Shown here in pieces: positions 50,363 through 59,652 of a stretch of 64,000 bases of DNA. This DNA is from Albirhodobacter sp048262715. Its GTDB lineage: Bacteria > Pseudomonadota > Alphaproteobacteria > Rhodobacterales > Rhodobacteraceae. Where the stretch lies: assembly GCA_048262715.1 (NCBI GenBank), contig JBLXEV010000010.1, positions 136,499 to 200,498 of the forward strand, read 5' to 3'. The position numbers and the translations under genes were made by a program. How positions within the stretch are numbered: position 1 is the stretch's first letter; each line of letters opens with the position of its first letter. The notes beneath the pieces were generated by a model. The model saw nothing but the letters and a program-made list of their open reading frames with translations. It was not told where the DNA came from and did no database searches.

Positions 50363-52966
50363 TTACGCTTTGGCGAGCCTCCCGACCATCTCGCCCAGAT
50401 CGCGCGAGAGGTCCGGCGTTGCGAGGATCTTCGAGAAGACCATCTGCGCCTGCGCGCGCCGCCGATCATCGAATTGCGCCCATGTCTGGAAGGCGGTGGA
50501 CATCCGCGCAGCGGTTTGCGGGTTTTTCGGGTCCAGCGTCAGCAGCCAATCGCCATAGAAGCGGTATCCCGCCCCATCCGTACGGTGGAAGCCTGCGTGG
50601 TTAGCTGCAAGGCCGCCCAGCAAGGCACGGAAACGGTTCGGGTTTTTCCAATCGAACAGCGGATGTTTCGCAAGTTCCTCGGCGCGCTCCACGGCGCGGT
50701 CTTTGGGCGCATAGGCCAGCTCGACGGTGAACCATTTATCCATCACCAGCCGCTCATGCTGCCACTGCGCGAAGAATTTGGCGCTGGCCTCGGTGCCGGC
50801 ACCGCGCGCGATCAAGATCCCGAGCGCGCCGATCTGATCGGTCATGTTATCGGCCTGATCGAACAGAGCCTGCGCCCGCGCGCCGCCATCCAGATGGCTC
50901 AGATGGGCGAGGATTGCGCGGCGCAGCGCGCGCTTTCCGGTCGGTTCGGCATCAGGGGAATAAGCCCCTTTGACCTCCGCCGCGTCGTAAAGTGCTATCA
51001 GCGCGGCCTCGTGGCGCGCCGCAATTGCCTTGGAGAGCGCGCTATGCGCGGCATCAATCGCGTCAGGGTCTGGCGTGTCGCCTGCCTCTGCGATGGATTT
51101 CGCGATCTCGTCATCCGATGGCAGATTGAGGCAGAGCGCGCGGAAGGCGGGGGCGGGGGCGGGATCGGCGAGGAAATCGCCGAGCGCGTCGAGATAGGGC
51201 GCGGCCAGATCGAGATCCGCACCTTGTGCCAAAGCCACCAGCGCTTCGCGGGCCAGATCGCGGCCTGCTTCCCAGCGATTGAACGGATCACTGTCATGCG
51301 CGAGGAGGAAGGCGCGGTGATCGGGCGTGCCGTCCCGCTCCAGCATCACGGGGGCCGAGAACCCGCGCAGGATCGAGGGGATCGGGCGCGCTTGCAGCCC
51401 GCTGAAGGTAAAGCTCTGCGTGGCTTGCGTCATCTCCAGCACCTGCTCCGCGCCGATCATCGCGCCGGAGGGATCAAACAGCGCGACGCGGATCGGGATC
51501 ACGCGGGCGGGCTTGTCGGGCTGGTTCGGGGTGGGGGCAGTGGATTGGGTGAAGGTGAGGGTGAAGCTGTCGCCCTCCCACGCCTCGCGGATGCTGAGCC
51601 GCGGCGTGCCCGCATCGGTATACCAGCGCTTGAACTGCGCAAGATCTCGGCCCGACGCCTCCTCGAACACGGCCAGCCAATCCTCGATCGTGCAGGCCTG
51701 CCCGTCATGGCGCGCGAAATAGAGCGCGGTGCCCTTAGCCCATGCCTCCTCGCCGATCAGGCTGCGCAGCATCCCGATGATCTCCGCGCCTTTCTCATAG
51801 ATCGTCGCAGTATAGAAATTGTTGATCTCAATATAGCTATCGGGGCGCACCGCATGGGAGAGCGGCCCCTGATCCTCGCGGAATTGCCGCGCGCGCAACG
51901 TAAGCACATCGTCGATCCGCTTCACCGCGCCCTTGCGGACATCGGCGGTGAAGGTCTGATCGCGGTAGACTGTCAGCCCCTCTTTGAGGCAAAGCTGGAA
52001 CCAGTCGCGGCAGGTGATCCGGTTGCCCGTCCAGTTGTGGAAATACTCGTGCCCGATCACCGCCTCGATGCGTTCATAATCCAGATCGGTCGCGGTTTCG
52101 GGGGAGGCGAGCACCAGCTTGGAGTTGAAAATGTTCAGCCCTTTGTTCTCCATCGCGCCCATATTGAAATCATCGACGGCGACAATGTTGAAAATGTCCA
52201 AGTCATAGGCGCGGCCCCAGACGCGCTCATCCCATTCCATTGACCGGATCAGCGACTCCATCGCGAAATCGCAACGTGTCTCGTCGCCCTTGCGCACCCA
52301 AATGCCCAGATGCACGCGGCGCCCCTCCATCGTGGTGAAGCTGCCTGCCACCTCAACCAATTCGCCCGCGACCAGCGCGAAGAGATAGGCAGGTTTCGGC
52401 CACGGATCGGACCATTCCGCCCAATGGGTGCCGTCAGCGCTTGTGCCGGAGGCCACCGGATTGCCGTTCGACAATAGCACCGGAAGGTCGCCTTCCACCC
52501 GCACATCAAACCGCGTCATCACATCTGGGCGGTCGGGGTAGAAGGTAATCTTGCGGAAGCCCTCGGCCTCGCATTGAGTACAATACATGCCGTTCGACAT
52601 ATAGAGCCCTTCGAGCGCGGTATTCTCGGCGGGGGAGATCTCGACCTCGGTTTCCAGCATAAATTCGCCCGAAGGGATCGCGCTGGCGGGGATTGTGAGG
52701 GTGGTGTCGGTAAGGCGATGATCGCTCAGCGCCACGCCGTCAATCTCGATCCGCCGCAGCTTGAGCCCCTCACCGTCCAGCACAATATCCTGCGCCGTGC
52801 CGCGTGCGCTCATATGCAACTTGGCGATGACGCGCGTGGCGTTCGGCGCGAGCTGGAAGCGCAGCTCGGTGCGGCTGATCGTGTAGGGGTAGGGTTGGTA
52901 GTCGGCCAACAGGGTCGGCGCGGGGGCGCCCAAAGTCGATGCGGGGGGGGAAATTTGGCCGTCCAT
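50363..52966 (-). CDS. pepN: Aminopeptidase N (M1 family)
   Basis: An 867-residue zinc aminopeptidase of the gammaproteobacterial/alphaproteobacterial PepN type, degrading peptides in the cytoplasm. The exopeptidase motif GAMENKGLNIFN (about 258-269) and the zinc site HEYFHNWTGNRI with the downstream Glu in CLKEGLTV (HEXXH-X18-E, about 294-317) are intact. DUF3458-type domains fill the C-terminal half. Start 52966 has AAAGGATC upstream at suitable spacing. A second in-frame ATG at 52984 is possible. Confidence 0.94.
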   Translation of the reverse strand: MDGQISPPASTLGAPAPTLLADYQPYPYTISRTELRFQLAPNATRVIAKLHMSARGTAQDIVLDGEGLKLRRIEIDGVALSDHRLTDTTLTIPASAIPSGEFMLETEVEISPAENTALEGLYMSNGMYCTQCEAEGFRKITFYPDRPDVMTRFDVRVEGDLPVLLSNGNPVASGTSADGTHWAEWSDPWPKPAYLFALVAGELVEVAGSFTTMEGRRVHLGIWVRKGDETRCDFAMESLIRSMEWDERVWGRAYDLDIFNIVAVDDFNMGAMENKGLNIFNSKLVLASPETATDLDYERIEAVIGHEYFHNWTGNRITCRDWFQLCLKEGLTVYRDQTFTADVRKGAVKRIDDVLTLRARQFREDQGPLSHAVRPDSYIEINNFYTATIYEKGAEIIGMLRSLIGEEAWAKGTALYFARHDGQACTIEDWLAVFEEASGRDLAQFKRWYTDAGTPRLSIREAWEGDSFTLTFTQSTAPTPNQPDKPARVIPIRVALFDPSGAMIGAEQVLEMTQATQSFTFSGLQARPIPSILRGFSAPVMLERDGTPDHRAFLLAHDSDPFNRWEAGRDLAREALVALAQGADLDLAAPYLDALGDFLADPAPAPAFRALCLNLPSDDEIAKSIAEAGDTPDPDAIDAAHSALSKAIAARHEAALIALYDAAEVKGAYSPDAEPTGKRALRRAILAHLSHLDGGARAQALFDQADNMTDQIGALGILIARGAGTEASAKFFAQWQHERLVMDKWFTVELAYAPKDRAVERAEELAKHPLFDWKNPNRFRALLGGLAANHAGFHRTDGAGYRFYGDWLLTLDPKNPQTAARMSTAFQTWAQFDDRRRAQAQMVFSKILATPDLSRDLGEMVGRLAKA

Positions 52967-53085
52967 CAAGCAGATCCTTTGCATGGGGCGCGGAACATCG
53001 CGCGTGGTTCGGACGTTAGGTTGATGAGCGCGGGGCTTCAAGGTCGCCGCAAATGAAAGTGATTTGATTGCAAAGGAGAGAACCC

Positions 53086-53370
53086 ATGTCCGCTCCCGAC
53101 ACCAACACCCCGAAAGAGGCCCGCCGTCATCGGCCCGCGTTGCTGGCGATTGCAGCGGCGATCCTCTTCGGTATCATCATGTTTATGGCTATTGGCTTTG
53201 AGGCGACGGACGACTCGGATGATCCGGCGATGTCGACCCCGATGGAAAGCACACCGGAAGCTGGGGCGCCCGTGACAGAGACGCCCGATGCGACCGAGCG
53301 CGTCCCGAGTGAAGCGGCCCCTGCGACCACGCCGGATGCCCCCGCTGGTGCGACGACCATCGGCCAGTAA
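53086..53370 (+). CDS. Small single-span membrane protein, unknown
   Basis: 94 residues: a basic N-terminus (KEARRHRP), one transmembrane helix (about 18-37, ALLAIAAAILFGIIMFMAIG), then a Pro/Thr/Ala/Glu-rich tail likely outside the membrane. AAGGAGAG sits at ideal spacing before ATG 53086. No family is recognised. Composition of the tail suggests disorder. Codon use is like its neighbours, so it is probably a real gene. Confidence 0.7.
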   Translation: MSAPDTNTPKEARRHRPALLAIAAAILFGIIMFMAIGFEATDDSDDPAMSTPMESTPEAGAPVTETPDATERVPSEAAPATTPDAPAGATTIGQ

Positions 53371-53672
53371 CCCGAGATCCGTATCGGAAAAGCTGTCTGC
53401 ACGCGCCTGAAGGGGCGCGTGCTTGCATTCATAGGGGGCGTTGTCTCCCTCCGGTGATTGATACGATGCGCTAAATCACTGTGCGGATGCGGCGTATATG
53501 TGCGCATGTGCACCATGGCCCGCCTTTGCTGATGGCTCTGCGCGCACTATGTTGGGGGCAAGCGGCCAACATTTGGTCGAGTTATCGCGGTGTGAAACCC
53601 GCTGTCAGCACGTCGTCAACAAATGTCCCCGTGAAAGAGGCAGCGCGCCACCGCAAAGCAAAGGAGCTACGG
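53371..53672. other. 302-base intergenic region
   Basis: A hairpin with perfect arms GCACGCGCC (53399-53407) and GGCGCGTGC (53414-53422), followed by TTGC, may terminate the preceding gene. The rest presumably holds the promoter of the amidotransferase gene. No RNA gene or other frame is convincing. Confidence 0.5.
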
Positions 53673-54452
53673 ATGACCAGACCTGTCGTCGGTATTATCG
53701 GCAATTTCGATCTGCTGAACGAGCAATATCCCGTGCATACTTCTGGGGTGATGAATTCCGAGGCGGTGGCGGAGGCCTGCGGCTGTATGCCGATTGTCGT
53801 GCCGGCCGATCCGCGCTTTGTCAGCATTGATGAGGTGATGGCGGTGTGTGACGGGTTCTTGTTCACGGGCGGGCGGCCCAATGTCCACCCGAGTGAATAC
53901 GGCCATGACGAGACGCCTGCGCATGGCACGTTTGATCGCGCCCGCGACGGGCTGGCACTGCCGCTGATCCGTGCGCTGGTGGATGCGGGGCAGCCGTTCC
54001 TCGGGATTTGTCGCGGGTTCCAAGAGGTGAACGTGGCGCTGGGCGGCACGCTGGATCCCGAGATCCGCGACCTTCCGGGCCGGATGAACCACCGTATGCC
54101 GACGGAGGGCACGCTCGAAGAGCGGTTCTCGCGCCGCCATAAGGTCACACTGACGGAGGGCGGGGCTTTCGCCAAGCTCTTCGGCTCCACTGTGATCGAA
54201 ACCAATACGCTGCACGGACAGGGTATCGAGACGCCCGCGCCACGTATTGTGGTGGAGGGGCGCGCCGAGGATGGCACGCCAGAGGCGATCCGTGTGGAGG
54301 GCGCAAAAGGCTTCACCCTCTCGGTGCAATGGCATCCCGAGTTCCGCGCGACACAGGATCCGATCTCGCGGCCCTTGTTTGAGGCCTTCGGCGAGGCCTG
54401 CCGCGCGTTCAAGGCGGCGCGCAGCGGGGCGCGGGTGCTTCGCGCGGTCTGA
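53673..54452 (+). CDS. Class I glutamine amidotransferase-like (peptidase C26) protein
   Basis: A 259-residue protein of the PuuD/YvdE type. The nucleophile elbow is GICRGFQEVNVALGG (Cys about 111), and the His/Glu of the triad are in VQWHPEFRATQD (about 225-236). PuuD hydrolyses gamma-glutamyl-gamma-aminobutyrate in putrescine use, but neighbours give no polyamine context, so the substrate is open. AAAGGAGC precedes ATG 53673. Confidence 0.85.
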   Translation: MTRPVVGIIGNFDLLNEQYPVHTSGVMNSEAVAEACGCMPIVVPADPRFVSIDEVMAVCDGFLFTGGRPNVHPSEYGHDETPAHGTFDRARDGLALPLIRALVDAGQPFLGICRGFQEVNVALGGTLDPEIRDLPGRMNHRMPTEGTLEERFSRRHKVTLTEGGAFAKLFGSTVIETNTLHGQGIETPAPRIVVEGRAEDGTPEAIRVEGAKGFTLSVQWHPEFRATQDPISRPLFEAFGEACRAFKAARSGARVLRAV

Positions 54453-54650
54453 TTTGGCCCGCGCTGATCTCTGCTTTTGCTTGGGGTATGCGCTTTGACG
54501 CGTGATCTGCCATGTCGCAGGCTCGTGCGAGATGCCCCATGCCGCCACGCAATAGGGTGCTGATTGTACGAGAAAAATCGCGTATCAAGACGCCATATAC
54601 GGGATTCGTCGCGGCCCTGGCGGGCACGGCCCCTTTGACAGCGAGGCGAT

Positions 54651-55091
54651 ATGAGCAAGCTCATCTACATTTTGAACGGCCCCAACCTGAACCTGCTCGG
54701 CCAACGCCAGCCAGAGATCTATGGCCATGCGACGCTCGCGGATGTGGCGCGCGATTGCGCCAAAGTGGCGCTGGAGTTCGGCTGTGAGGTGGAGCTGTTC
54801 CAATCGAACCATGAGGGCGTAATCATTGATACGATCCATGAGGCGCGCCTCAAGGCGGCGGCGATTGTGATCAATCCTGCCGCCTTCACCCATACTTCGG
54901 TGGCAATTTTGGATGCGCTGAATACGTTCGAGGGGCCGGTGTTCGAGGTGCATATCTCGAATGTCCACAAGCGCGAGGCCTTCCGGCATCATTCCTATGT
55001 CTCGCTGCGTGCGGATGGGGTGATGGCAGGCTTCGGGGTGGAGGGCTACGCATTGGCGGTGCGGCGTGTTTGTTCGCTCTTGGCGAATTAG
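54651..55091 (+). CDS. aroQ: Type II 3-dehydroquinate dehydratase
   Basis: A 146-residue dodecameric AroQ that dehydrates 3-dehydroquinate in the shikimate pathway. The signature LNGPNLNLLGQRQPEIYG (about 8-25) holds the catalytic Tyr/Arg loop. NHEG (about 46), INPAAFTHTSVAILDAL (about 76-92, catalytic His region) and EVHISNVHKREAFRHHSY are present. GAGGCGAT lies upstream of ATG 54651. Confidence 0.95.
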   Translation: MSKLIYILNGPNLNLLGQRQPEIYGHATLADVARDCAKVALEFGCEVELFQSNHEGVIIDTIHEARLKAAAIVINPAAFTHTSVAILDALNTFEGPVFEVHISNVHKREAFRHHSYVSLRADGVMAGFGVEGYALAVRRVCSLLAN

Positions 55092-55515
55092 TCAGCACTG
55101 CTGACTTAACGCAAATGACAACCGTCCGCCCCCTACCTTTGTATACCATCGTCGACTGAGTTGGCGATATTGGATGTGTCGATTCTGATCTAGGAATTGA
55201 CGTTTTATTGCGCGACGGCGCCTATGACGGCATATCAATTGAAAATATTTGCGATGATGCAGACGAAGGTGCATATTCGTGGCGTGTAAAATGTTTTGCG
55301 CATCTTTTTGAATTTATAGAGATATTTTTAATTTCTCTATTCAATGGTTAAAATATTGGTCAATAGTAATGACCTTATTTTGCCGTTTTAGCCCCTCTCC
55401 CGAGGTCAACCGTCTTGTGAAACTTTGCAACTGGATGCTATGCAAAACGCAGACAATCGTTGGCCCCCGCAGGATTCCGTAAGAATTTGCGGTTTCGGGG
55501 GCGCTATGAGGGGGA
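55092..55515. other. 424-base AT-rich intergenic region upstream of pntA
   Basis: This stretch is clearly lower in GC than its surroundings. It contains an open but start-less frame (see 55160-55351) and presumably the pntAB promoter near its 3' end. No terminator is evident directly after aroQ. Confidence 0.55.
55160..55351 (+). pseudogene. possible remnant of an AT-rich coding sequence
   Basis: A 63-codon open frame between stop codons, without an ATG, has protein-like composition (GVDSDLG-like start, then LLRDGAYDGISIENICDDAD, EGAYSWRVKCFAHLF, EFIEIF). It could be the C-terminal stub of a transferred gene. No family is recognised, and it may be chance in AT-rich DNA. Confidence 0.25.
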
Positions 55516-57096
55516 ATGACAGTGAAAATCGGAGCTCCAACGGAGATTTTCGAAGGCGAGGCACGCGTTGCCATGACGCCCGAGAGTGCAGCGATGCTGC
55601 AAAAGCTCGGCCATGAGTGTTTCATCCAATCGGGGGCAGGCGTTAAGGCCGGTTTCTCCGATGCGGCCTATGAGGCAGCAGGGGTGACCATCACGAAAAC
55701 AGCCCCTGCGCTGTTCAAAGCGGTGGATGTGGTCGCTAAAGTGCGTCCGCCTGTGGACGCAGAGATCAAGCGGCTCGGTGCTGGCCAGACGCTGATTTCC
55801 TTCTTCTATCCTGCCCAGAACACAAAGCTGTTGGAAGCTGCGAAGAATTCCGGCGCAAATGTCATCGCGATGGACATGGTTCCTCGGATTTCGCGCGCCC
55901 AGAAAATGGATGCTTTGTCGTCGATGGCGAATATCGCGGGCTACCGCGCTGTTATCGAGGCGGGGAATAACTTCGGTCGGTTCTTCACGGGTCAGGTGAC
56001 GGCGGCGGGCAAGGTGCCTCCGGCGAAAGTGCTCGTTGTGGGCGCGGGCGTTGCGGGGCTTGCCGCGATCGGCACCTCGACCAGCCTTGGGGCGATCACC
56101 TATGCGTTCGACGTGCGCCCGGAAGTGGCCGAGCAGATCGAATCCATGGGCGCTGAATTCGTCTATCTCGATTTCGCCGAAGCCGCACAGGATGGCGCGG
56201 CGACGGGCGGCTATGCGGCCCCCTCCAGCCCCGAGTTCCGCGAAGCGCAGCTCGCCAAATTCCGCGAACTCGCGCCGGAGATGGATATCGTCATCACCAC
56301 CGCGCTGATTCCGGGCCGCGATGCGCCCAAGCTCTGGACCAAGGATATGGTCGAGATGATGAAGCCGGGCTCGGTGATCGTGGACCTTGCCGCCGAGCGC
56401 GGCGGGAACTGTGACCTCACCGTGATGGACGAGAAGATCGTGACTGAGAACGGCGTGACCATCGTCGGCTACACCGATTTCCCGAGCCGGATGGCGGCGC
56501 AGGCCTCCACGCTCTATTCCAACAACATCCGCCATATGATGTTTGACCTCACCCCGAACAAAGACGGCGTGATCAACCATAATATGGAAGATGACGTGAT
56601 CCGCGGCGCGACCGTGGCGCATGCGGGCGAGATCACCTTCCCGCCGCCGCCGCCGAAAGTGGCCGCGATTGCTGCCGCGAAGCCGAAGGAAAAAGCCAAA
56701 GAGCTGACGCCGGAAGAAAAACGCGCCGCTGAAGTGGCCGCGTTCAAGGCGCAGACCAAGAGCCAAGTGACGCTGATCGGTGTGGCGACGCTGCTGTTGC
56801 TGGTGGTGGGTGGCTTTGCGCCCGAAGCCTTCATGTCGCATTTCATCGTTTTCGTGCTGGCCTGCTTCATCGGCTTCTCGGTGATCTGGAACGTGTCGCA
56901 CTCGCTGCACACGCCCTTGATGGCCGTGACCAATGCGATTTCGGGGATCGTGATCCTCGGCGCACTTCTCCAAGTCGGCTCGGGCTCTTGGCTCGTTGTC
57001 CTCTTGGCCGCGATCTCGGTGTTTATCGCCACGATCAATATTGTCGGCGGGTTCCTCGTCACGCGGCGCATGCTCGCCATGTTCCAAAAATCGTAA
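55516..57096 (+). CDS. pntA: NAD(P) transhydrogenase subunit alpha (PntA)
   Basis: 526 residues. It fuses the NAD(H)-binding domain I (about 1-375; RVAMTPESA, then GAGVAGLAAIGTSTSLGA and DVRPEVAEQIESMGAEF) with the alpha part of the membrane domain. The join is a Pro/Lys/Glu-rich linker (about 378-415), and four helices follow (about 420-520). With PntB it uses the proton gradient to reduce NADP by NADH. It is the single-chain form; some alphaproteobacteria split it in two. GAGGGGG precedes the start. Confidence 0.95.
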   Translation: MTVKIGAPTEIFEGEARVAMTPESAAMLQKLGHECFIQSGAGVKAGFSDAAYEAAGVTITKTAPALFKAVDVVAKVRPPVDAEIKRLGAGQTLISFFYPAQNTKLLEAAKNSGANVIAMDMVPRISRAQKMDALSSMANIAGYRAVIEAGNNFGRFFTGQVTAAGKVPPAKVLVVGAGVAGLAAIGTSTSLGAITYAFDVRPEVAEQIESMGAEFVYLDFAEAAQDGAATGGYAAPSSPEFREAQLAKFRELAPEMDIVITTALIPGRDAPKLWTKDMVEMMKPGSVIVDLAAERGGNCDLTVMDEKIVTENGVTIVGYTDFPSRMAAQASTLYSNNIRHMMFDLTPNKDGVINHNMEDDVIRGATVAHAGEITFPPPPPKVAAIAAAKPKEKAKELTPEEKRAAEVAAFKAQTKSQVTLIGVATLLLLVVGGFAPEAFMSHFIVFVLACFIGFSVIWNVSHSLHTPLMAVTNAISGIVILGALLQVGSGSWLVVLLAAISVFIATINIVGGFLVTRRMLAMFQKS

Positions 57097-57111
57097 GGGG
57101 AGGGTGCTGAC

Positions 57112-58560
57112 ATGACGATCGGTATCGTATCCGCCGCCTATATTGCGGCTGCTGTTCTCTTCATCCTCTCGCTCGGCGGGCTTTCGGGCCAAGAGAGCGC
57201 GAAACGCGCCGTCTGGTATGGCATTGTGGGGATGGGTCTTGCGGTTCTCGCCACGGTGTTCGGGCCCGGCGTGGGCAATTGGTTCATCATTTTGCTGATG
57301 ATCGCGGGCGGCTCTGTGCTGGGCTATTACGTGGCCTCGCGCGTGCAGATGACGGAAATGCCGCAGCTTGTTGCGGCGCTGCACTCCTTTGTCGGTCTGG
57401 CGGCGGTGTTCATCGGCTATAACGCCGAGCTGGAGCTGATCCGCATCGAGGCGATGCGTTTGGCAGGCGACGCGGATGCGCTCAACGCGCTCCGAGGCTT
57501 TGCCGAGAAACTGGCGCATAAGGATGGCGTGGAAATCGCCATTCTGAAGGTGGAAGTCTTCCTCGGTGTGTTCATCGGCGCTGTGACCTTCACCGGCTCG
57601 GTGATCGCGTTCGGCAAGCTGGCGGGCAAAGTCTCCGGCACGGCGAAAAAACTGCCGGGCGGGCATCTGCTCAACGCGGCTGCGGCTGCGGGCTCGCTGA
57701 TCCTTCTGGTGATGTTCTTCAACGGCGCGGGCCTGTGGTCGCTGGTGCTGATGACGCTTCTGGCCTTCTTCATCGGCTACCATCTGATCATGGGCATCGG
57801 CGGCGCGGATATGCCGGTGGTTGTCTCGATGCTCAACTCCTACTCGGGCTGGGCGGCCTCCGCGATTGGCTTCTCGCTTGGCAATGATCTGTTGATCGTG
57901 ACGGGTGCGCTGGTCGGCTCATCCGGTGCGATCCTGTCCTATATCATGTGTAAGGCGATGAACCGCTCGTTCATCTCGGTGATTTTGGGCGGCTTTGGCG
58001 GCGGCGCAACAGGCCCCGCGATGGAAGTGGAAGGCGAGCAAATCGCGATTGACGCCGAAGGCGTTGCCGCGGCGCTCAATGACGCGGATAGCATCGTCAT
58101 CATCCCGGGCTACGGCATGGCCGTGGCGCAGGCGCAGCAATCGGTGTCTGAGCTGGTGCGCAAGTTGCGCGCCAAGGGCAAAAACGTCCGCTTCGCGATC
58201 CATCCGGTCGCAGGGCGTCTGCCGGGCCATATGAACGTGCTCTTGGCCGAGGCCAAAGTGCCTTACGACATCGTGCTGGAAATGGACGAGATCAACGACG
58301 ACTTCCCGGAAACGGATGTTGCCATCGTCATCGGCTCGAACGACATCGTGAACCCCGCCGCGCAGGAAGATCCGAACTCGCCGATCGCGGGGATGCCGGT
58401 TCTGGAATGCTGGAAGGCGAAACAGGTCTTCGTCTCCAAGCGCGGCCAAGGCACCGGCTATTCCGGCATCGAGAACCCGCTGTTCTACAAAGACAACACG
58501 CGGATGTTCTACGGCGACGCGAAAAAGTCGCTGGATCAATTGCTGCCGATGATCGACTGA
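57112..58560 (+). CDS. pntB: NAD(P) transhydrogenase subunit beta (PntB)
   Basis: 482 residues. The N-terminal 280 residues contain eight or nine transmembrane helices forming the proton channel. The C-terminal domain III binds NADP(H), with IIPGYGMAVAQAQ (about 328-340), HPVAGRLPGHMNVLLAEA and VIGSNDIVNPAA (about 403-414). It follows pntA by 15 bases with AGGGGAGGG before ATG. The operon ends at a strong terminator. Confidence 0.96.
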   Translation: MTIGIVSAAYIAAAVLFILSLGGLSGQESAKRAVWYGIVGMGLAVLATVFGPGVGNWFIILLMIAGGSVLGYYVASRVQMTEMPQLVAALHSFVGLAAVFIGYNAELELIRIEAMRLAGDADALNALRGFAEKLAHKDGVEIAILKVEVFLGVFIGAVTFTGSVIAFGKLAGKVSGTAKKLPGGHLLNAAAAAGSLILLVMFFNGAGLWSLVLMTLLAFFIGYHLIMGIGGADMPVVVSMLNSYSGWAASAIGFSLGNDLLIVTGALVGSSGAILSYIMCKAMNRSFISVILGGFGGGATGPAMEVEGEQIAIDAEGVAAALNDADSIVIIPGYGMAVAQAQQSVSELVRKLRAKGKNVRFAIHPVAGRLPGHMNVLLAEAKVPYDIVLEMDEINDDFPETDVAIVIGSNDIVNPAAQEDPNSPIAGMPVLECWKAKQVFVSKRGQGTGYSGIENPLFYKDNTRMFYGDAKKSLDQLLPMID

Positions 58561-58581
58561 TCAGAAGGTGTGAACCTCTTG

Positions 58582-58615
58582 AAAGGCCCCGCTAAACGCG
58601 GGGCCTTTTTTGTTT
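58582..58615 (+). terminator. Rho-independent terminator of pntAB
   Basis: AAAGGCCCCGC and GCGGGGCCTTTTTT form an 11-bp stem around TAAAC/AC, followed by a T6 run. It lies about 22 bases after the pntB stop. Confidence 0.9.
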
Positions 58616-58628
58616 GGCGGAATGTTGT

Positions 58629-59363
58629 CTAAATCAGCTTGAGATTAAACTGGTGGCTGTCTGGCGGTAATCCACCCGCATAGTCTGCTATGAACGTGGC
58701 GAGCTCGGGATTCTTGCCATTCACCCTGCGCCACAGGGACGTCAGTGTCGTGGTATCCTGCGCGGTGAGCGTGACCACCTCCTGCATCGTCTCCCAATCG
58801 TAACCATCGCCCCACATTTCCAGCAGCTTCGCGGCGCCCTCACCGCCGCGAAGCCCGCAAAACCCGATGCTAAGACGCGCTGCCGTCGTGGGATCATCGC
58901 GTGGCACAGCCTCCAGACAGGCGGTCGTGATGTCATCCCCGTTGTGGGACACCCAAGCCTCAAGGAGTACTAGCGTCTTCATGTCTTCTGGCAGAAGCCG
59001 GATGTTGGACGGCAGCCAACTCTTGGCGTGATCTTCAACCTTCCGTGACAGACCTAAGTACTTGCCATGGGGAGTGCCGTGCTGCACCTCGCGCCGGTGA
59101 GCGCAAAGCAAGACCAGTGAAAAGAACTGAAGTGCATCGAGGTCCGTCGACTCACGCTGCCCGAGCATATGCCAGAGCCATGGCAGCGCGGCATAGGTAA
59201 CAGGATACAGATCCTCCTGATGGAAGAGCATCTCCCAATAGAGATTTTCGGCGGTTTCTGTATCCCAGTTTTGGGCAAGCCGGGCCAAAACAGCGGGCAC
59301 ATCCTGGACGCCGTAGGGGCCATAAAGCCGCGACCAGATCGGGTCTGAAAGGGGAATGAGCAA
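58629..59363 (-). CDS. Orphan protein resembling immunity-type HEAT-like proteins
   Basis: About 244 residues from a TTG start at 59363 (CAGGA upstream). The opening (LIPLSDPIWSRLYGPYG, then QDVPAVLARL) and the later LYWEMLFHQEDLYPVTYAALPWLWHML resemble a widespread family of soluble helical proteins with a 'LYHQGDxYPASYAAVPH'-type motif, often seen near polymorphic toxins. No toxin gene is next to it. Longer frames to 59522 add an atypical Cys/Arg-rich N-terminus. The function is unknown. It is antisense between pntB and tgt and looks like an accessory insertion. Confidence 0.6.
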   Translation of the reverse strand: MLIPLSDPIWSRLYGPYGVQDVPAVLARLAQNWDTETAENLYWEMLFHQEDLYPVTYAALPWLWHMLGQRESTDLDALQFFSLVLLCAHRREVQHGTPHGKYLGLSRKVEDHAKSWLPSNIRLLPEDMKTLVLLEAWVSHNGDDITTACLEAVPRDDPTTAARLSIGFCGLRGGEGAAKLLEMWGDGYDWETMQEVVTLTAQDTTTLTSLWRRVNGKNPELATFIADYAGGLPPDSHQFNLKLI

Positions 59364-59652
59364 GGTGGATCCTGAAAAGATTATTCTCCCTGAGAGGCTA
59401 CATAGAGATCTCGATGCCGCCAATGAGTTTTCTGTTGGCCTGTTTCGGCAAAAGTTACGGCTGTGGTTCTTTTGGGGGCGCTTAGCCCGATAGCGGCAGA
59501 TAGCCTCGCAACAACATCGCAATAGCCAAGGGCATCAGGTTTTTGGTGCGGGCTCTTGCAACTGCGTCGTGCTTTGCGAAGCTCCGCGACGTGATCCCTT
59601 GAGCCGCCGCGCGATTTGGCGCAAAAGGGCGCGAAACTTCAGGAGAGATGGC

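Noticed and set aside
55504..57783. 759-codon minus-strand frame
   Set aside because: Antisense shadow of pntA/pntB in high-GC DNA. It is His/Arg-rich without family motifs.
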